From Apiotrichum sp. Y4204 (Eukaryota > Basidiomycota > Tremellomycetes > Trichosporonales > Trichosporonaceae): DNA of 64,000 nt. The stretch is taken from positions 248,001 to 312,000 of the forward strand of contig JAMYHL010000038.1 of the NCBI GenBank assembly GCA_025531455.1, in the 5' to 3' direction. The translations under genes and the position numbers were made by a program. Positions 22,452-33,880 of this stretch are shown one piece after another (position 1 is the stretch's first letter; every line of letters starts with the position of its first letter). A model generated the notes under the pieces. That model made no database searches. It was not told the origin of the DNA and saw only the letters and a program-made list of their open reading frames with translations.

Positions 22452-24552
22452 GGCCGCTGGTGATAAGGCGTGGGGGATGGAGGGAGTGCGTGCGTGCTGT
22501 GTGTGGCGATGCAGAGAGATGTGAAGTGTAGGGTGTGTGTCAAGATGAGGAGACGGAGAGATGTGATGAGAAAGAGGATGGAATGGAGGTTGTGGATGTG
22601 GATGAGAGACAAGAAGCGGCTATCGTCGTGGTTGCCGATCGATCCGCAAAGACACTAGAACAGCAATGATCAGCGCGATCCACGACCAGTCGATCCAGGG
22701 GAAAAGGGGGAAGGCTGCCAGAAAAAAATCGCAGCACGATTGGTGGGAGAGAAGGGCGGCAACGCGGGGCCCTCAGGGATACAGAGCGGGGAGGAGGTCA
22801 AAGCGCGGCGATCAGTCGCACTGCCGGGCGGGGGGCCGGGAGCAGAGCGGCGCAGGAGGGCGCAGCAGGCGGAGGCGGAGCGGAGATGTTCCCAGGGGAT
22901 TATATTTTACTTGCCGACGGCCGAAGTGGTGGGATGAATATGATGGCGCCGAAGCAGTGTCCTGAGAGGGTGTATCTCGTGCGGGGTAGCGAGCAACGAC
23001 GACGACGACGAGAGATGGTAATGGCAATGGTGATGATGATAAAGAATGGGCGGTGCAATTCATTCTCTCTTTCTCTACTTTTTCCATCATGCAAGCATCC
23101 GGCATTCGAGTTTTACACACAAAAAGTAGGTGGTTGCCCAGCCCGCCCAGCCCGCAGAGAGCATCATCTGACCGGTCTCGGCAGCTCGGCCCTCGCCTCC
23201 GGGCCGGCTCCGCACCTGCCGAGGCCGGAATAGGCCACTAGAGTGCGGGCGGGCACATGTGCCCATGTGTCCAATGTGCCATGTGCGCATACGGAGTGTG
23301 CCTTGGGCCTTGTTGCTCTGCTGCTGCTGCCTGTTGCTGCTGTTGCACTTGGTCGTGTGCTTGGCTTGCCTTTGTTGCTTTTGGTTTGCTGCACATGCCG
23401 CCACACTTCTCGCGATGACGCCAGAGACCCGGGTAGACCGAAGTCACTTCCGGGTCGTATCCTTGATCCTCCAGCCATCGCCTGCTTGTGGAAGTGCAAG
23501 TAGTGACCTGTAGAATGATGCGGATGCTCGGTATGATGCATGATGCATGATGCATGATGCAAAGGCGGCTACGGAATGACCGCATGATGCATGTCCCCTC
23601 TACAGCGTGCAGATGATGCAAATAGCAAATAGAAGCATCCCAATACACGCAGCACCGCTGTAGCCCGCACAATAGTGCGATAGAATCAGTCAGCAACCAA
23701 GACCGCCGATCAGCATGCGTAGTCATTACCAGTACCATTACCATTACCGCCATCGGCACGCTCGGCAACGAATCAACGAATGCGACACAGCGCAACGCTG
23801 CGTGCCGCGGACAACTTCTCGGTGTCCGGGAATTCAGCGAGCGTTCGGAGCGCTAGAGGTGGGAACATTCCGCACAGCCTGGACATCGGAGAAGTATAGA
23901 TCGCAAGAAGCGGAGAAGCGGAGAAGCGGAGATGAGACGAGCTTGTTGTTTTTAGTTGTGAACACTGCCTAGGCGTCAGTGGCGATATAACGAATTGGGC
24001 GGCCTGGCTTGCGGCCTTTGGTCGAGTTGGAATGCACTGCTCCCCTGACTCATCTGCTGCATGTCTAACACAGCGGCACAGCGGACAACTAGCCACTGCA
24101 TCTGTCTTTGCGTGACTTGCCCCCTGTTTCGCTCAGTACAGTACAGTTTGGATGTCTAATATCTTGTCTTATCTGCCGCACAGACAGTGCTGTGTTAATT
24201 ATTCGGTACAGCTCCAACTGTTGTTGTTTCCCCCTTTCTGCTCTCTGTTTCGCCGACAGCATCGGTCTTCTCACTGCTGCTGCCACTCCACCATGCTTCG
24301 GTGCACTAATACATACCATCCATGGCAACAATACCGAAAAGTCCATGTGCGTCTGGGGTGCCGCTGTGCGGCTACGCGGTGGGAGAGAGGGGTTGAGACA
24401 GCTTGAGACATGAGGCATCTAGTGCCACAATCTGTGGCCTGTGGTCTGGCCGCGATCGCGATTAAGGATGTGGGATGTGACAGACAAACATACACGCGGG
24501 GGTTTACACGAACTATCTGCGCGAGCGACGCGCGCATTCTCACCGCAGCAGG
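22452..24552. other. 2.1-kb region without a supported gene
   Basis: It lies upstream of the CRAL-TRIO gene and downstream of the SH3 gene; both are on the minus strand. I see short repeats (an ATGATGC array at 23533; GAAGCGGAGAAGCGGAG near 23910) and unconvincing open frames only. No tRNA or rRNA pattern was found. Confidence 0.45.
23533..23560. repeat. (ATGATGC)4 short tandem repeat
   Basis: Four perfect 7-bp units stand in tandem, and a related ATGATGC copy recurs at 23584. The unit contains the palindrome ATGCAT when joined. Confidence 0.85.
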
Positions 24553-25802
24553 CTATGGCCACGGCTCGAGACAGCTGACAGGCACGACGCCGCGGTTCTG
24601 CGCGTCGTCCTCGCAGAGACACCAGCCGTCGTCGTACGTGTTGTGCAGGTAGAGCTGCTGTCCTTGTGTGATGGCTATGGTGTGAGTATTATGGGCTCGT
24701 CGGCTGTAGACTTCACTTACCCAGCTCATCCTCGAGGCTGCGGACAAAGCCGACCTTTACGCGCGTCATCATGCCGTCGTGCAGGCCATTCTCCGTAACG
24801 CCAGCACCAGCGGGCGAGAGCGGGGTGTCGTGGTTGACGGCGGTGGCAGCAAGACCAGCGACCGAAGCTGCGCCGGCGCCGGCGCCGGCCATGTTCATTG
24901 AGGTTGGAGACGGCGCGGAAACAGGCGTAGGGTAGTGCGCCGAGACCTGCGAGGACGTACCCATCGATGCGCCCGCACCCGCAATCTGTGCAGCGGAGCT
25001 CTCAGAGTGCCCGCTCGAATATTGCATCGGGTATCCGTTGTGGAAGCTGCTGCTGTCTGAAAACGTGCGGTTGGTTGTTGCCGCCGCCTGCATGGGGTAC
25101 TGCTTCTCGGTGGTCGGCTCGGACTGCCACCCGTCATACATGGACGAGCGGTGGGCTGTTCGGGCCTTGCGTGATCGCTTGCGGAAGAAGCGCGTCGCGA
25201 GGAGAGCGAGAATTGCTAGTAGCACAAGAACTCCTACGACAATACCCGCAATCTACGGCACATCAACAATGATCACCAAGTGCTGAGCTGCAGCAGAAAC
25301 TTCAACTCACCGCTCCACCAGAAAGACCCGAGCTTTGTGACGCGTCCGCAGCTCCTGGAGCTATCGAGTTCGAGGGGCTCGGAGCGCTGGACCCCCGAAT
25401 CAGTCCCGGCGGGGGCGTTTGCGAGGTTGGTGTAGAGGAGGTTTGCGAAGACGACCCGCTGGAGCTTGTGTCGGATGATCTCGACGAGGACTCGGCGCTC
25501 GACTGAGATGGCTGGGAGCTGGATTGCGCGGTGGTGGACGTCGAGGTCGAGCTGGGTGTGGTCTCGCTCGAGCTCCAGTCCGGCGCCGGATGCTGCTGTG
25601 ACGGTGATGGCGAGGTTTCAGGCTCAGCCGACGACGGCTCGGGCGGTTTGCTCTCCGGTGACGGCGACTCTGCCGGTGTCGTCTCGGGCTTTGGTTCTGG
25701 AGTCGTCTCCTTACTCGGCTCGGGGGTCTTGGGGGGCGCCGCCGTCTGCTCTGACGTCGGGGCCACGGGTGTTTGGGGTTGGACCTTGGTAGCGGCTGGC
25801 AT
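24553..25802 (-). CDS. Single-pass membrane protein with Ser/Thr/Pro-rich ectodomain and C-terminal SH3 domain (Fus1-like layout)
   Basis: Three exons (25802-25311, 25252-24721, 24674-24553) give 381 aa. The first 150 residues are almost wholly Ser, Thr, Pro and Glu, a mucin-like O-glycosylation type. A transmembrane helix (IAGIVVGVLVLLAILALLATRFF) is followed by a basic stop-transfer RKRSRKART. A Ser/Tyr-rich cytosolic linker leads to a C-terminal SH3 domain: RVKVGFVRSLEDELAI, then GQQLYLHNTYDDGWC and RGVVPVSCLEP. These carry the ALYDY-, DGWW- and PxNY-type positions in altered form. Fus1 and Sho1 family proteins signal in mating or osmosensing with SH3 tails; the role here is inferred only from layout. 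There is no cleavable signal peptide. The start at 25802 is the first in-frame ATG. Confidence 0.75.
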
Positions 25803-28277
25803 GAGTAGCTGAAGAGAGATGATGCGACTTTTAACGTACGGGTGTCTGCTTTATGTGTCTGCGACGCCGACGGGGGCGGATTCTGGGGACGAGGGGGGTC
25901 CGCGTTCTGTGGGAGGACCTGGGGTCCGATACCGAGGGGTACGGGATGAGACATGGTGTGCTGTTGACCGGCGCGAGGATGCTGGACCCAGTGTCAGCGA
26001 CGGGAGACAATCAGTAGCCAGAGCGCTGGTGATGAGAGATGACAGATGGAACATGGACACCGCATAGTGACACCAGTGAGACTAGAAGCACCGTGACTGC
26101 CGTCGACAGCGCCGCTTTGCACAGCGCCGGTCCCAGCGAAATTTGGGGTGGCCACGAACGAGACAGAAGTAAGAAACGCGCGCCCGAAGCATGATTTCAA
26201 TGATTCACGACCAGTGATGGATGATCGTTATCAACCCAGCCGTTGCTGCCACTTGTTCTCGCGCTCTCCCAGCTCGAGGCCCAGCCCAGCGCGAACAGAT
26301 GCACAGACGAGCGGCACTGGCCCCGTGGCGCTCATACCTCAATATCGGGTGTGAGTCCGCGGCCCGCGGGCGCCGGGATGTTAGGGCCGGAGGCGCGGTG
26401 GCTGGGACTGGGTGGTGGCATGGGACTGGGACCGCGCGTGTCATGTTGATGTGTTGATGTGCCATGCGTGCCGCGGATCTTTTCGCGCGCTTCGCGTCTG
26501 GTGAGTCATAGTGAGCGACTTACGGAGAATGAGGGAGGTCTCTGGGAAGTGCGAGCGGTGTCGAGGGGGGCGATGGATATATGGCCGAGAAGCAGAGAGC
26601 TGGATGCCGGATGCGCGGCTCTCGGTTCGGTGGGAAGTGATCGACGGGGTGTGGATACCGATGCGGGGGGATCGATCGATCGGGCTTCGTGTCGTGTAGT
26701 CGTGGAGGTGTAGTCGGGGGGATCGGGGAAAACACGCGGACAACTGCCAGCAGCTGCGGGGGCGAGAGAGTGTGTGGGAGGTGGCGCAAGGAAAGCAAAG
26801 AGAAGCGAAGAATGAAAGAGAGCAAAGGACGATGGAGCGAGGAATGATGGTGAGAAGAGGGGAATGAGTGGGGACAGGAGAGAGATCGAACAGCAGGTGC
26901 AGCATGGTGCTACGCAGGTGTTGGGACTGTTGCCCTCGTGTCCTCTGTCCTCTCCCCATTGGGATCCATTGTGCATACTCTACTCTGCTCACCCTCTGCC
27001 TCTCTCTCCCCCTCTCCCAAGGACGGAGTGGCTCGCGGCTCGAGACTAGCGCGACAGTCCGCGATCAAGGTTTCCTCGAGGCACGCGTTCGGGACGCCCA
27101 GAGGGTCCAGGAGGGAGATGCACACCAAGCAACCATCCATCCCTGAGGGGAGAGAGTAAAAGCAGAAAGCAAGATCCGTCGTCGGCCCCTCTCTCCCTCT
27201 CTCTCTCCTCACTCCCTGTGCCCTGTACGGTGCGGAAACTTTGTGAGACACTCGCGTTTCGACCAGCTGTTTCCAGCGCCGGCATGCCGCAAACAATTAT
27301 AGCTCCTGCAGGTACCGAGGGGGTGCATCAGGGAATCCCGGGTCGAGTGGGGAGAGAGGGAGGGCCTCGCCAGGTCCCGCGACTGTAATGCCGGGAGGAC
27401 AGCTGTGGTGGGTGATGCATGCATGACTTGTGTGTTCGGTCGTATGCTCGCTCTCTCGCTGTTTGTTGCGGAGATCTTGACGCCAGATCCGTGACCTCGG
27501 CTTGGGCACCAAGGGGCGTACTTACACGGTCCTCTGCATACTTCGGTCGGCTTCAACTTGCGATATCGGATGGTCCCCAGTATCAAGCATCCACCCTCCC
27601 CGACCTCGAAACCCTCTTCTCTCCTAACCTCTGTCCGCCCCAGATGCTCGACCCAAACTTTTGGCGTGCAGTTCTGGATCAACCTGTTGCCCAAGCACAA
27701 TGGGAGGCGAAACACTATTTCCCATTTCACATGCACTAACATCGGAAGAAAACCTACATGGGAAGCGAACGAGTAGAGATTGAGAGAGCTGGGCACCAGC
27801 ACGGAGGATAGTGTCGTCGAAGGTGAGAGCGGTGGGCGGCTGAAACGCCGACGGACAGGAGCCGCTGGCGCACTTGCTCAGCGCGCTCGGCGCCAGCTCA
27901 AGACCAGGTCTCATGTCACCAAACCCAGATAAGCGCAGCCGGCAACTCTCAGTGACAGTTGCTGGGAACCCATAGCAAAGGAGGGACTCGGGTAGCCTCT
28001 GTTAACCTTCCTTGGCAACTGGTAAACATGGCTACTCCGCCCTTGCGCTACACCACCCCACCCATCCAACCCATCGCGCGCGCCCGCCCTCCCACCGGCC
28101 CATTGCGTCGTCCGCGAGTCGAACGATCGTCCACCCCGCCGCGTCGTTCAGCCATGTGTCGAGGAACGTGGTGAGCTGCAGCACAGATCGTGCGGGCAAA
28201 GAGGGCGGAATGGACCAAGCGGTGTGTGGTGAGGACATTGCCAGGAACCCAAGATGGTATATGCCCGAGAAGAGTGT
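25803..28277. other. 2.5-kb region without a supported gene, upstream of the SH3 gene
   Basis: The region precedes the minus-strand SH3 gene and follows the RKM5-like gene. On the minus strand much of it (about 26450-27250) is C/T-rich, as in promoters and leaders, and reads as Ser/Pro/Leu/His-rich frames that do not look like protein. A long 5' leader or a non-coding RNA is possible; nothing more can be supported. Confidence 0.45.
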
Positions 28278-29523
28278 TTAGAAGATAGAGTTGAGGAGAG
28301 TGGGAATGCGGCGTGAGGCATATGTGTGGATGAGTTGTGAGGGATCGAGATCCGATTGTAATGATTGTGACAGACAAGCGTCGTGTTCCCGAGAGATCAC
28401 TGTCAGCCTAGATCCAAATAGTGTGTCAAGTTGCAGGCTCCACTCTGGGGACCATGACTCGAGCACGCCAGCGTACGCGGCACACATCGAGGCTCTCCCA
28501 CTATCGCCGTGCGATGTCTCCGCGACACCGAGCACACTCCCGCGGCCCGGTAGCCCACATCCCAACACAACACTCACCACATCTGCGCTCCTGAGCTCGA
28601 CGACGACCCACGCGACGGCCCCACGCGCGCAGCATGCTGCAAGGGTATCCACGAGCGGCCCGACGAGCGATTCGTTGTAGATACAGTCGACGGCGAGAAC
28701 GACGTCCGTGTCTGCTTCGGGGGCGGCGTACACTTTTCCCATCTTGGCCGCGCGCGCGCGGGCAGCAGAAATATCCACCCAGTCTAGACTGGCAGTCACC
28801 GCGCGTCCTGCGCCGCGCACGGCACCGACGTTCGCAGCGAGGTTCTTGCCCACCAGCCGCACATTCTCTTTCCTATCGCTCGCGACGTACGATTTCGCGA
28901 CAGGGCCAAGGAGGGAGGCGAGCACGCCGGTCCCTGCGCCGAGCTCCAGAATCCGCGAGTCCGCAAGACGGAGGAGCGGGGCGGGCGGCGGGAAAAAGTG
29001 TTCCTGCAACAAATGCCGCGCGAGGTGCAATCTGCATCAGCACCAACGTCGCGGACCACTCACGAGCTGCGCCAGAGCACACTTCCTGATGTCAGCTTGC
29101 ACTCCACTCCGCCAGGACTCACCAGTATCCCCCGCACGGGCGCGGAGCGCACTCGGGTCCTGCACGACCGTGACCTCGACACTGATCCCCTCCTTCTTGG
29201 GCACCTTCTTGCCGCGCCGCCTGGCCTCACGCTCTACCTGTGGAGGAACCAGCTCGAGACTGAGCTGCATCTCGCGCTCGTTCGCATTCAGGAAACCCAG
29301 CCCGCCCGAGCCAGCCTCGGCTCCCGAGTCGAGGTTCATGTACAGCTCCATTATCTGTCCTCCGTCAACTCCGTAACTGATATCCACGCACCTCCTCGTC
29401 GGCGTCTTCCACCAGCACGCCGGCCGCGCCGAAGAGACCGCCGGGAATGGGGATCTCCGGCCGCTGCGCATCGTCGCTGGCGGTGTCGTCGCCGCCCGTG
29501 TCGCCGGGGGTCGGGGGTGCCAT
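28278..29523 (-). CDS. RKM5: METTL21/RKM5-like protein-lysine methyltransferase
   Basis: RKM5 methylates a lysine of ribosomal protein uL1; METTL21 relatives methylate other translation proteins. Four exons (29523-29392, 29354-29123, 29085-29064, 29031-28278) give 379 aa. The family entry motif GSVLWRSSLHLARHLL is assembled across a 22-nt microexon. SAM motif I is ILELGAGTGVLASLLG, followed by ASDRKENVRLVGKNL, the DWVD block and VLAVDCIYNESLV. Those blocks match Methyltransf_16 enzymes, and the DWVD block fits RKM5. The C-terminus is longer than usual. An upstream in-frame ATG (29730) is possible, but the sequence before 29523 looks like leader. The exact substrate is inferred. Confidence 0.78.
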
Positions 29524-29852
29524 CGGCCGCCAGACGGATGAGTTGGTTTGCAATGACGCACTGGGTGGGTATCTGGATGGTGTAAAGGCACGAAAAATGT
29601 GGAGGTCCGAGAGAAGAAATGTCTGCCAGTCGGTCAAAGCCACAACTTGCGCCAGTGGCAGCCATTTTGGTACTGGCAATGGTTCTGTAGAGTCGACGGA
29701 GGAGCTCAATCCTCTGGCGTCTGGGCTCACGCATCGCTAAATAGATCAGAGCGGAGCACACGGCAAACGTATGGACATGCATGAATCTAGTGGTATATGA
29801 ACAAACCGTACCCAACCTACTCTTCCCCCTATCCCGCGGCCAAATCCGCCTC
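29524..29852. other. Intergenic, RKM5-like promoter / RRP15 3' side
   Basis: This 329-bp stretch has no gene. It should hold the RKM5-like promoter and the RRP15 3' UTR. Confidence 0.5.
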
Positions 29853-30895
29853 CTACTTCGACCCGCCCTTGCGCACAAGGTCGAGGAAGCTCTCCTTTGT
29901 GAGGACGTCCTCGCGGCCGCCGCGACCAAGGATGTTGTCCTTCTCTTTCCGGCTCCTGGCCTCCTCGGGCTTGAGACCCGCCTTTTGCGAGAGCGTCTTG
30001 GCGGCCGACTCGGCGTTCTTCGAGGCGACGAGGATCGCGTTGAAGAGCTTGATGACTGGGTGGGGAAGGCAGAGTGTCAATGGGGATGGATATTCGGGGG
30101 TCCAGGCGTGTAAATCAGAGTAGCCGATAGTGAAGAGAAGAAAATGTCAGCACGTTGATCCAGATCACACCATTTGCCCTCGACATCTGCCTCTTATACT
30201 CCTGTACTCACCACCACGCTGCGCCGTCTTCCTGAGCGCGCGCTCAAACTCCTGGCTTCCGACCTCGGCGCCGGGGGCGGGCACCCATCCCTCGATGACA
30301 TTACGCACACGCGCGCGGTCGAGGCGCTCCTCCTTCTCGGCCTTGAGTGCACGCGCGGCGCGGCGCTCGAGAGACACAGCCGCCGCCGATGGCGGAAGAG
30401 GTTTGGCGGAGAGCGAAAGAATCGGCTGGCCGATCGGCTTTGTGAGGGTCGGCTCCTCGACGGCCTTCTTTTTCTTCGACGGCTTGCCCGGCTCCGCGAG
30501 CAGCGAGGTCAGCGTGCTTCCGAAGTCGGCGGCGGTCGTCACGCGCTTGCGTTCTGGGAGTTAGCTGGCAGGTAATAGACACAACATCGACACCTACTCA
30601 ACGGCTTCTTCTCCCCGGGGGCCTGCGCGCGCTCAATCTCGTCCTCAGTGTCGAGCTCGTCCTCCATGTCAACATCGGACTCCTCGGCGGATGCTGATGC
30701 GTCGCTCTCCGCAGCGACTTCGACGACCTTGCGCTCCTTCCCCTTGCCCTTCTCCTTCTTGCTCTTCGCGGGGGCGGCGATCGTGGCGCTCATCGTCGCT
30801 TTCGGCCCGGCCTTCTTTGCGCCCGTGTCGCGCGGCTGGCTCGGGCCCGCCTCAGCGGACGCGGAGGTGTTCTTGAGGATACCCTTGAGCGCCAT
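29853..30895 (-). CDS. RRP15: Ribosomal RNA-processing protein Rrp15
   Basis: Rrp15 is a nucleolar factor of pre-60S assembly needed for early pre-rRNA cleavage. The N-terminal half is low-complexity, with acidic ESDASASAEESDVDMEDELD and basic KSKKEKGKGKERK stretches. The conserved region includes FGSTLTSLLAEP, GQPILSLS, and LERRAARALKAEKEERLDRARVRNVIEG in part. The family end is EFERALRKTAQRGVIKLFNAILVAS, split by an intron near 30057-30213 at RG|VIKLFN. A first intron lies near 30550-30600. The start at 30895 (MALKGILKNTS) is the one before coding character begins. It is divergent from TOM22. Confidence 0.9.
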
Positions 30896-31254
30896 TTTTG
30901 GGAGTCGAGTGGCCGAATTGGACGAGACGAGGAGGGCAAGAAGAGTGGATGTGGTCAATCTTGTTCACTCTGGGTGGCGGTCGCGAGCAACAGAGCAGCG
31001 ACCAGCTCAGAAATTCTGGGCAGACGCTGAAATCATTCTTCGGTCATCTGCCGAATTTAATCCTCCAGTTTAAATCTCCCTCCCATTTATCAAAGTGACT
31101 GCGAAGCCATTGAGCCATCAGCCACCGTTTTCACCACCCACCCTCCATCTTCTCGGGGTCCTTTTCCACAAATCCAACATTGCAATTCCATCACATACCA
31201 ACACCACACCCTCACCCTCTCCACCCCTACCCCACCCCCACACACCAGCACACA
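30896..31254. promoter_or_regulatory. Divergent intergenic region, RRP15 / TOM22
   Basis: This 359-bp stretch carries both promoters. The last 120 bp before TOM22 are CA- and CCA-rich, a typical leader composition here. Confidence 0.5.
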
Positions 31255-31756
31255 ATGGTTCTCGTCGAGGAAGTCAAGGAGGACATTATTATCGGCGCCG
31301 AGTCGGACGTCGACACCGAGTCGGAGATCAGCGACGACGAGTCCGTGCTCTCCGAGGACGACTTTGACCCGTCCTCCGAGACGCTGTACGAGCGTGTCGC
31401 CGCGCTCAAGGACATTGTCGACGCCGACACGCGCGCGTCCGTCGCACAGTCGTACTCGGCCGCGCGCGGATGGGCGTCATGGGCTTTCGGCGCCTCGGGC
31501 CAGCTCGCGTGGTGGGTCACCACCTCGGCACTCCTCATCGGCCTCCCCCTCGCGCTCGCCATCGAGGACGAGGCCCGCATTACCCAGCAGGAGCGCGAGA
31601 TGCAGATGCACCAGTCCGGACAGCAGCAGGTGAGTACTGTGAACCCGCAAACCACAAGCCACGCTACAGGAATATGTTACTGATGTCCAGCTCATGGGCG
31701 GCGCACCCGCACCCGGCCAGGCGCCCCCGGCCGGCCTCGTCCCCGCCGGCTTCTAA
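31255..31756 (+). CDS. TOM22: Mitochondrial import receptor subunit Tom22
   Basis: Tom22 is the central receptor and organiser of the outer-membrane TOM complex. Two exons (31255-31629, 31691-31756) give 146 aa. The cytosolic N-terminus is strongly acidic (ESDVDTESEISDDESVLSED), which suits binding of basic presequences. The region ETLYERVAALKDIVDADTR precedes the transmembrane helix WWVTTSALLIGLPLALAIEDE, the most conserved Tom22 feature. The intermembrane-space tail is short and Gln/Gly/Pro-rich (GGAPAPGQAPPAGL). The ATG at 31255 is preferred to one at 31180, whose extension is Pro/His-rich leader sequence. Confidence 0.92.
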
Positions 31757-32229
31757 GTACGACGAGCAGCGAGTAGATGGACGCACGCATTCGTAAAGCA
31801 ACAAAAAACCATCGGCGTAGACGCTCGCATGCGCACGCCGCCGCAGCTTGCATGCCGCATGTCGCTGCCATTATGTACACTAGCCTCCGGACGGACGGCC
31901 ATGTATGGCATCACTTCTCCTGGGAGATACGGATGAGAGTGGACTAAAAAGAGGCGGGCCGTGTGGAAGTGTATGTCCATCGTGTTGCTGCTGACATGAC
32001 TTTTATCGACCCTAACCTGCACATGTTGTGACAGTCACCATGTCCATGCTGATTCTAACTCGTCACGTCCTGCTCTGATGCTCCTCAGTTGGTTACTAAC
32101 GCCTTTTCATGGCCCACACTCCCTCACACATCAATCGCACGCATGCATGCTGTCTATTCCACGGCCGTGCCGAGGTATTCGCTACAGATTCCACACTGCA
32201 CTCTACACGAGTGTTTTCGCCTCTTTTGT
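31757..32229. other. Convergent 3' region, TOM22 / OST1
   Basis: This 473-bp stretch between two 3' ends contains no gene that I can support. Confidence 0.5.
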
Positions 32230-33880
32230 CTACTTCGTCTTCTTGCTGTCGATAGTGTAGTCGACACGGCGGAGGAGCATGAAGGCGAAGAGAAGCGCGC
32301 CAACAACGGCCGAGACGAGGAGCGGCTTCTGCAGCTGCGCGGACAGCGGGTACGAGTAGGTCACGTAGATGGGCTGCGCGTAGTTGTCGGTCACGATCGC
32401 CTTGGTGATCGTCACGACGGGGCGACCGGTCGTATCGAGGTAGGTCTTGTGGATCGAGTGCTCGTACGAGTCGACGGGGAAGGGAACAAAGACCTCTACG
32501 TCGCTCGCACCGTCCGGAAGGACGACGCGGAACTCGACCTCATCCGCGACAACGCCAGGGATAGGGGTGATGAAGGGGACAGCGAGGACCTGTGCGTGTC
32601 AGTTTGAGCCGCAGAGTGAATCAGCTCCGGGGACTCACCTTCTTGCCCTCGCCGTTCACCTTGAGCGCCTCGCCGAGCGGGCTGTCCCACCCGACAGTGA
32701 ACGAGTAGTTCCAGCCGCCGAGGAGGGGGTACCGAGGGCGGAGCTCGAGAACGCTGTCGACTACGCGGCGCTTGGAAGCCCCGGCCCCAGTGGATCCGGG
32801 ACGGAAGTGCGAGGTCGAGACGTTGCCGATAGTGTCATAGTAGTACACCGAGTGCGCCGACGGAGGGATCCGGAGGGTCAGCTCGGAGAGAATCTGGGGC
32901 GGCTTGTTGGCGTGGAAGCGGACGGCCTGCTGGTAGTTGAGGCGCGAGAAGTGGCCCTTGAGCCTGAGGGTTAGCTGGCCTTAATCATGATGTCAGCTAC
33001 TCACTGAGGTCCGTCGTTGTAGAGCGCAATCTCGTCCTGGATGTTGAGGTTGTCGCCCCAGTGGGACACCTCGGCGGCGCGGCGAAGCGAGCGGATGCCG
33101 ATGATGGGCTCGCGGGTCTCAAAGTGAACGTGGAACGGAGAGTGCTTGGTTTTGGCGTCGGCGCCAACGGTCGGGGGAACGGAGTGGAAAGGGCCGAGTG
33201 TGAGCGTCGCGCCCGACTTGGTCACGTCCGAGTCGCGAGTGAACGTCGACGGCACCTTGCCGTAGCTGAGGATGCTGGGCGTGGGGGAGCTGAGGTTAGG
33301 TGCGACAAACCAAAGTGAAAGCCTCTAGCTCACCGAATCTTGACGCGCTCGACCTCGGAGGTGTATGCGCTGTCGACGAGATACGAGTCCGTCTCCCAGA
33401 CGACGTACTGCGGGTCGCGCTGCTCGATCGCGGGCGGGAGGGGCCGCGTCGCGTGGGCCTGCACCGTGTTGAGGGAGATGGTGACGCTGTCGTCCTTCTC
33501 CATCTTGCCAACAGGGACAATCGCAACAGGTGCACTGGGATGAGCTTCCAACAACCCTTGCGCTTGCTCTCGACTCACTCGTCAAGCGTGTCGATCACGA
33601 CACCCTGGGCAGGCTTTCCAGCGACCTGGATCTCGTAGAATGCGGGGACCTCCTGGTTCTTGCCCGCGAGCGCAAGCACGTAGCTCTCAGGGGAAGAAAC
33701 AAGCGCCTTGGCATTATACTGCGTCGTGATCTTTGCTGTGCTCCCGCCGAGCTCGACGACGCGCGCGACCGCCGTGTTGATAAACGACTGCGGGCAGATG
33801 CCTGCCTCGAGGTGCGGGCGAGCCGCGTCCGCGAGCGCGAGGGGGAGAAGGGCGAGGAAGCCGAAGCCGGGCAGCCGCAT
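32230..33880 (-). CDS. OST1: Oligosaccharyltransferase subunit Ost1 (ribophorin I)
   Basis: Ost1 is a non-catalytic ER-membrane subunit of the N-glycosylation complex. A signal peptide (MRLPGFGFLALLPLALADA) opens the protein. The lumenal region carries ribophorin I blocks such as ARVVELGG, YNDGPQLKGHFSRLNYQ, and PLLGGWNYSFTVGWD. One transmembrane helix lies near the end (LLVSAVVGALLFAFMLL), followed by a short cytosolic tail ending KKTK, a dilysine ER-retrieval signal. Introns lie near 33534-33577, 33284-33334, 32967-33004 and 32591-32638. Length and order are as in other fungal Ost1 proteins. It is divergent from the secreted protease gene. Confidence 0.93.

Noticed and set aside
23533..23560. 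Short direct repeats considered as a CRISPR-like array
   Set aside because: The units are 7 bp with no spacers, and the genome is a nuclear fungal one.
26441..26992. 183-aa minus-strand open frame
   Set aside because: Its Ser/Pro/His/Leu composition reflects CT-rich leader-type DNA, with no domain or splice logic.
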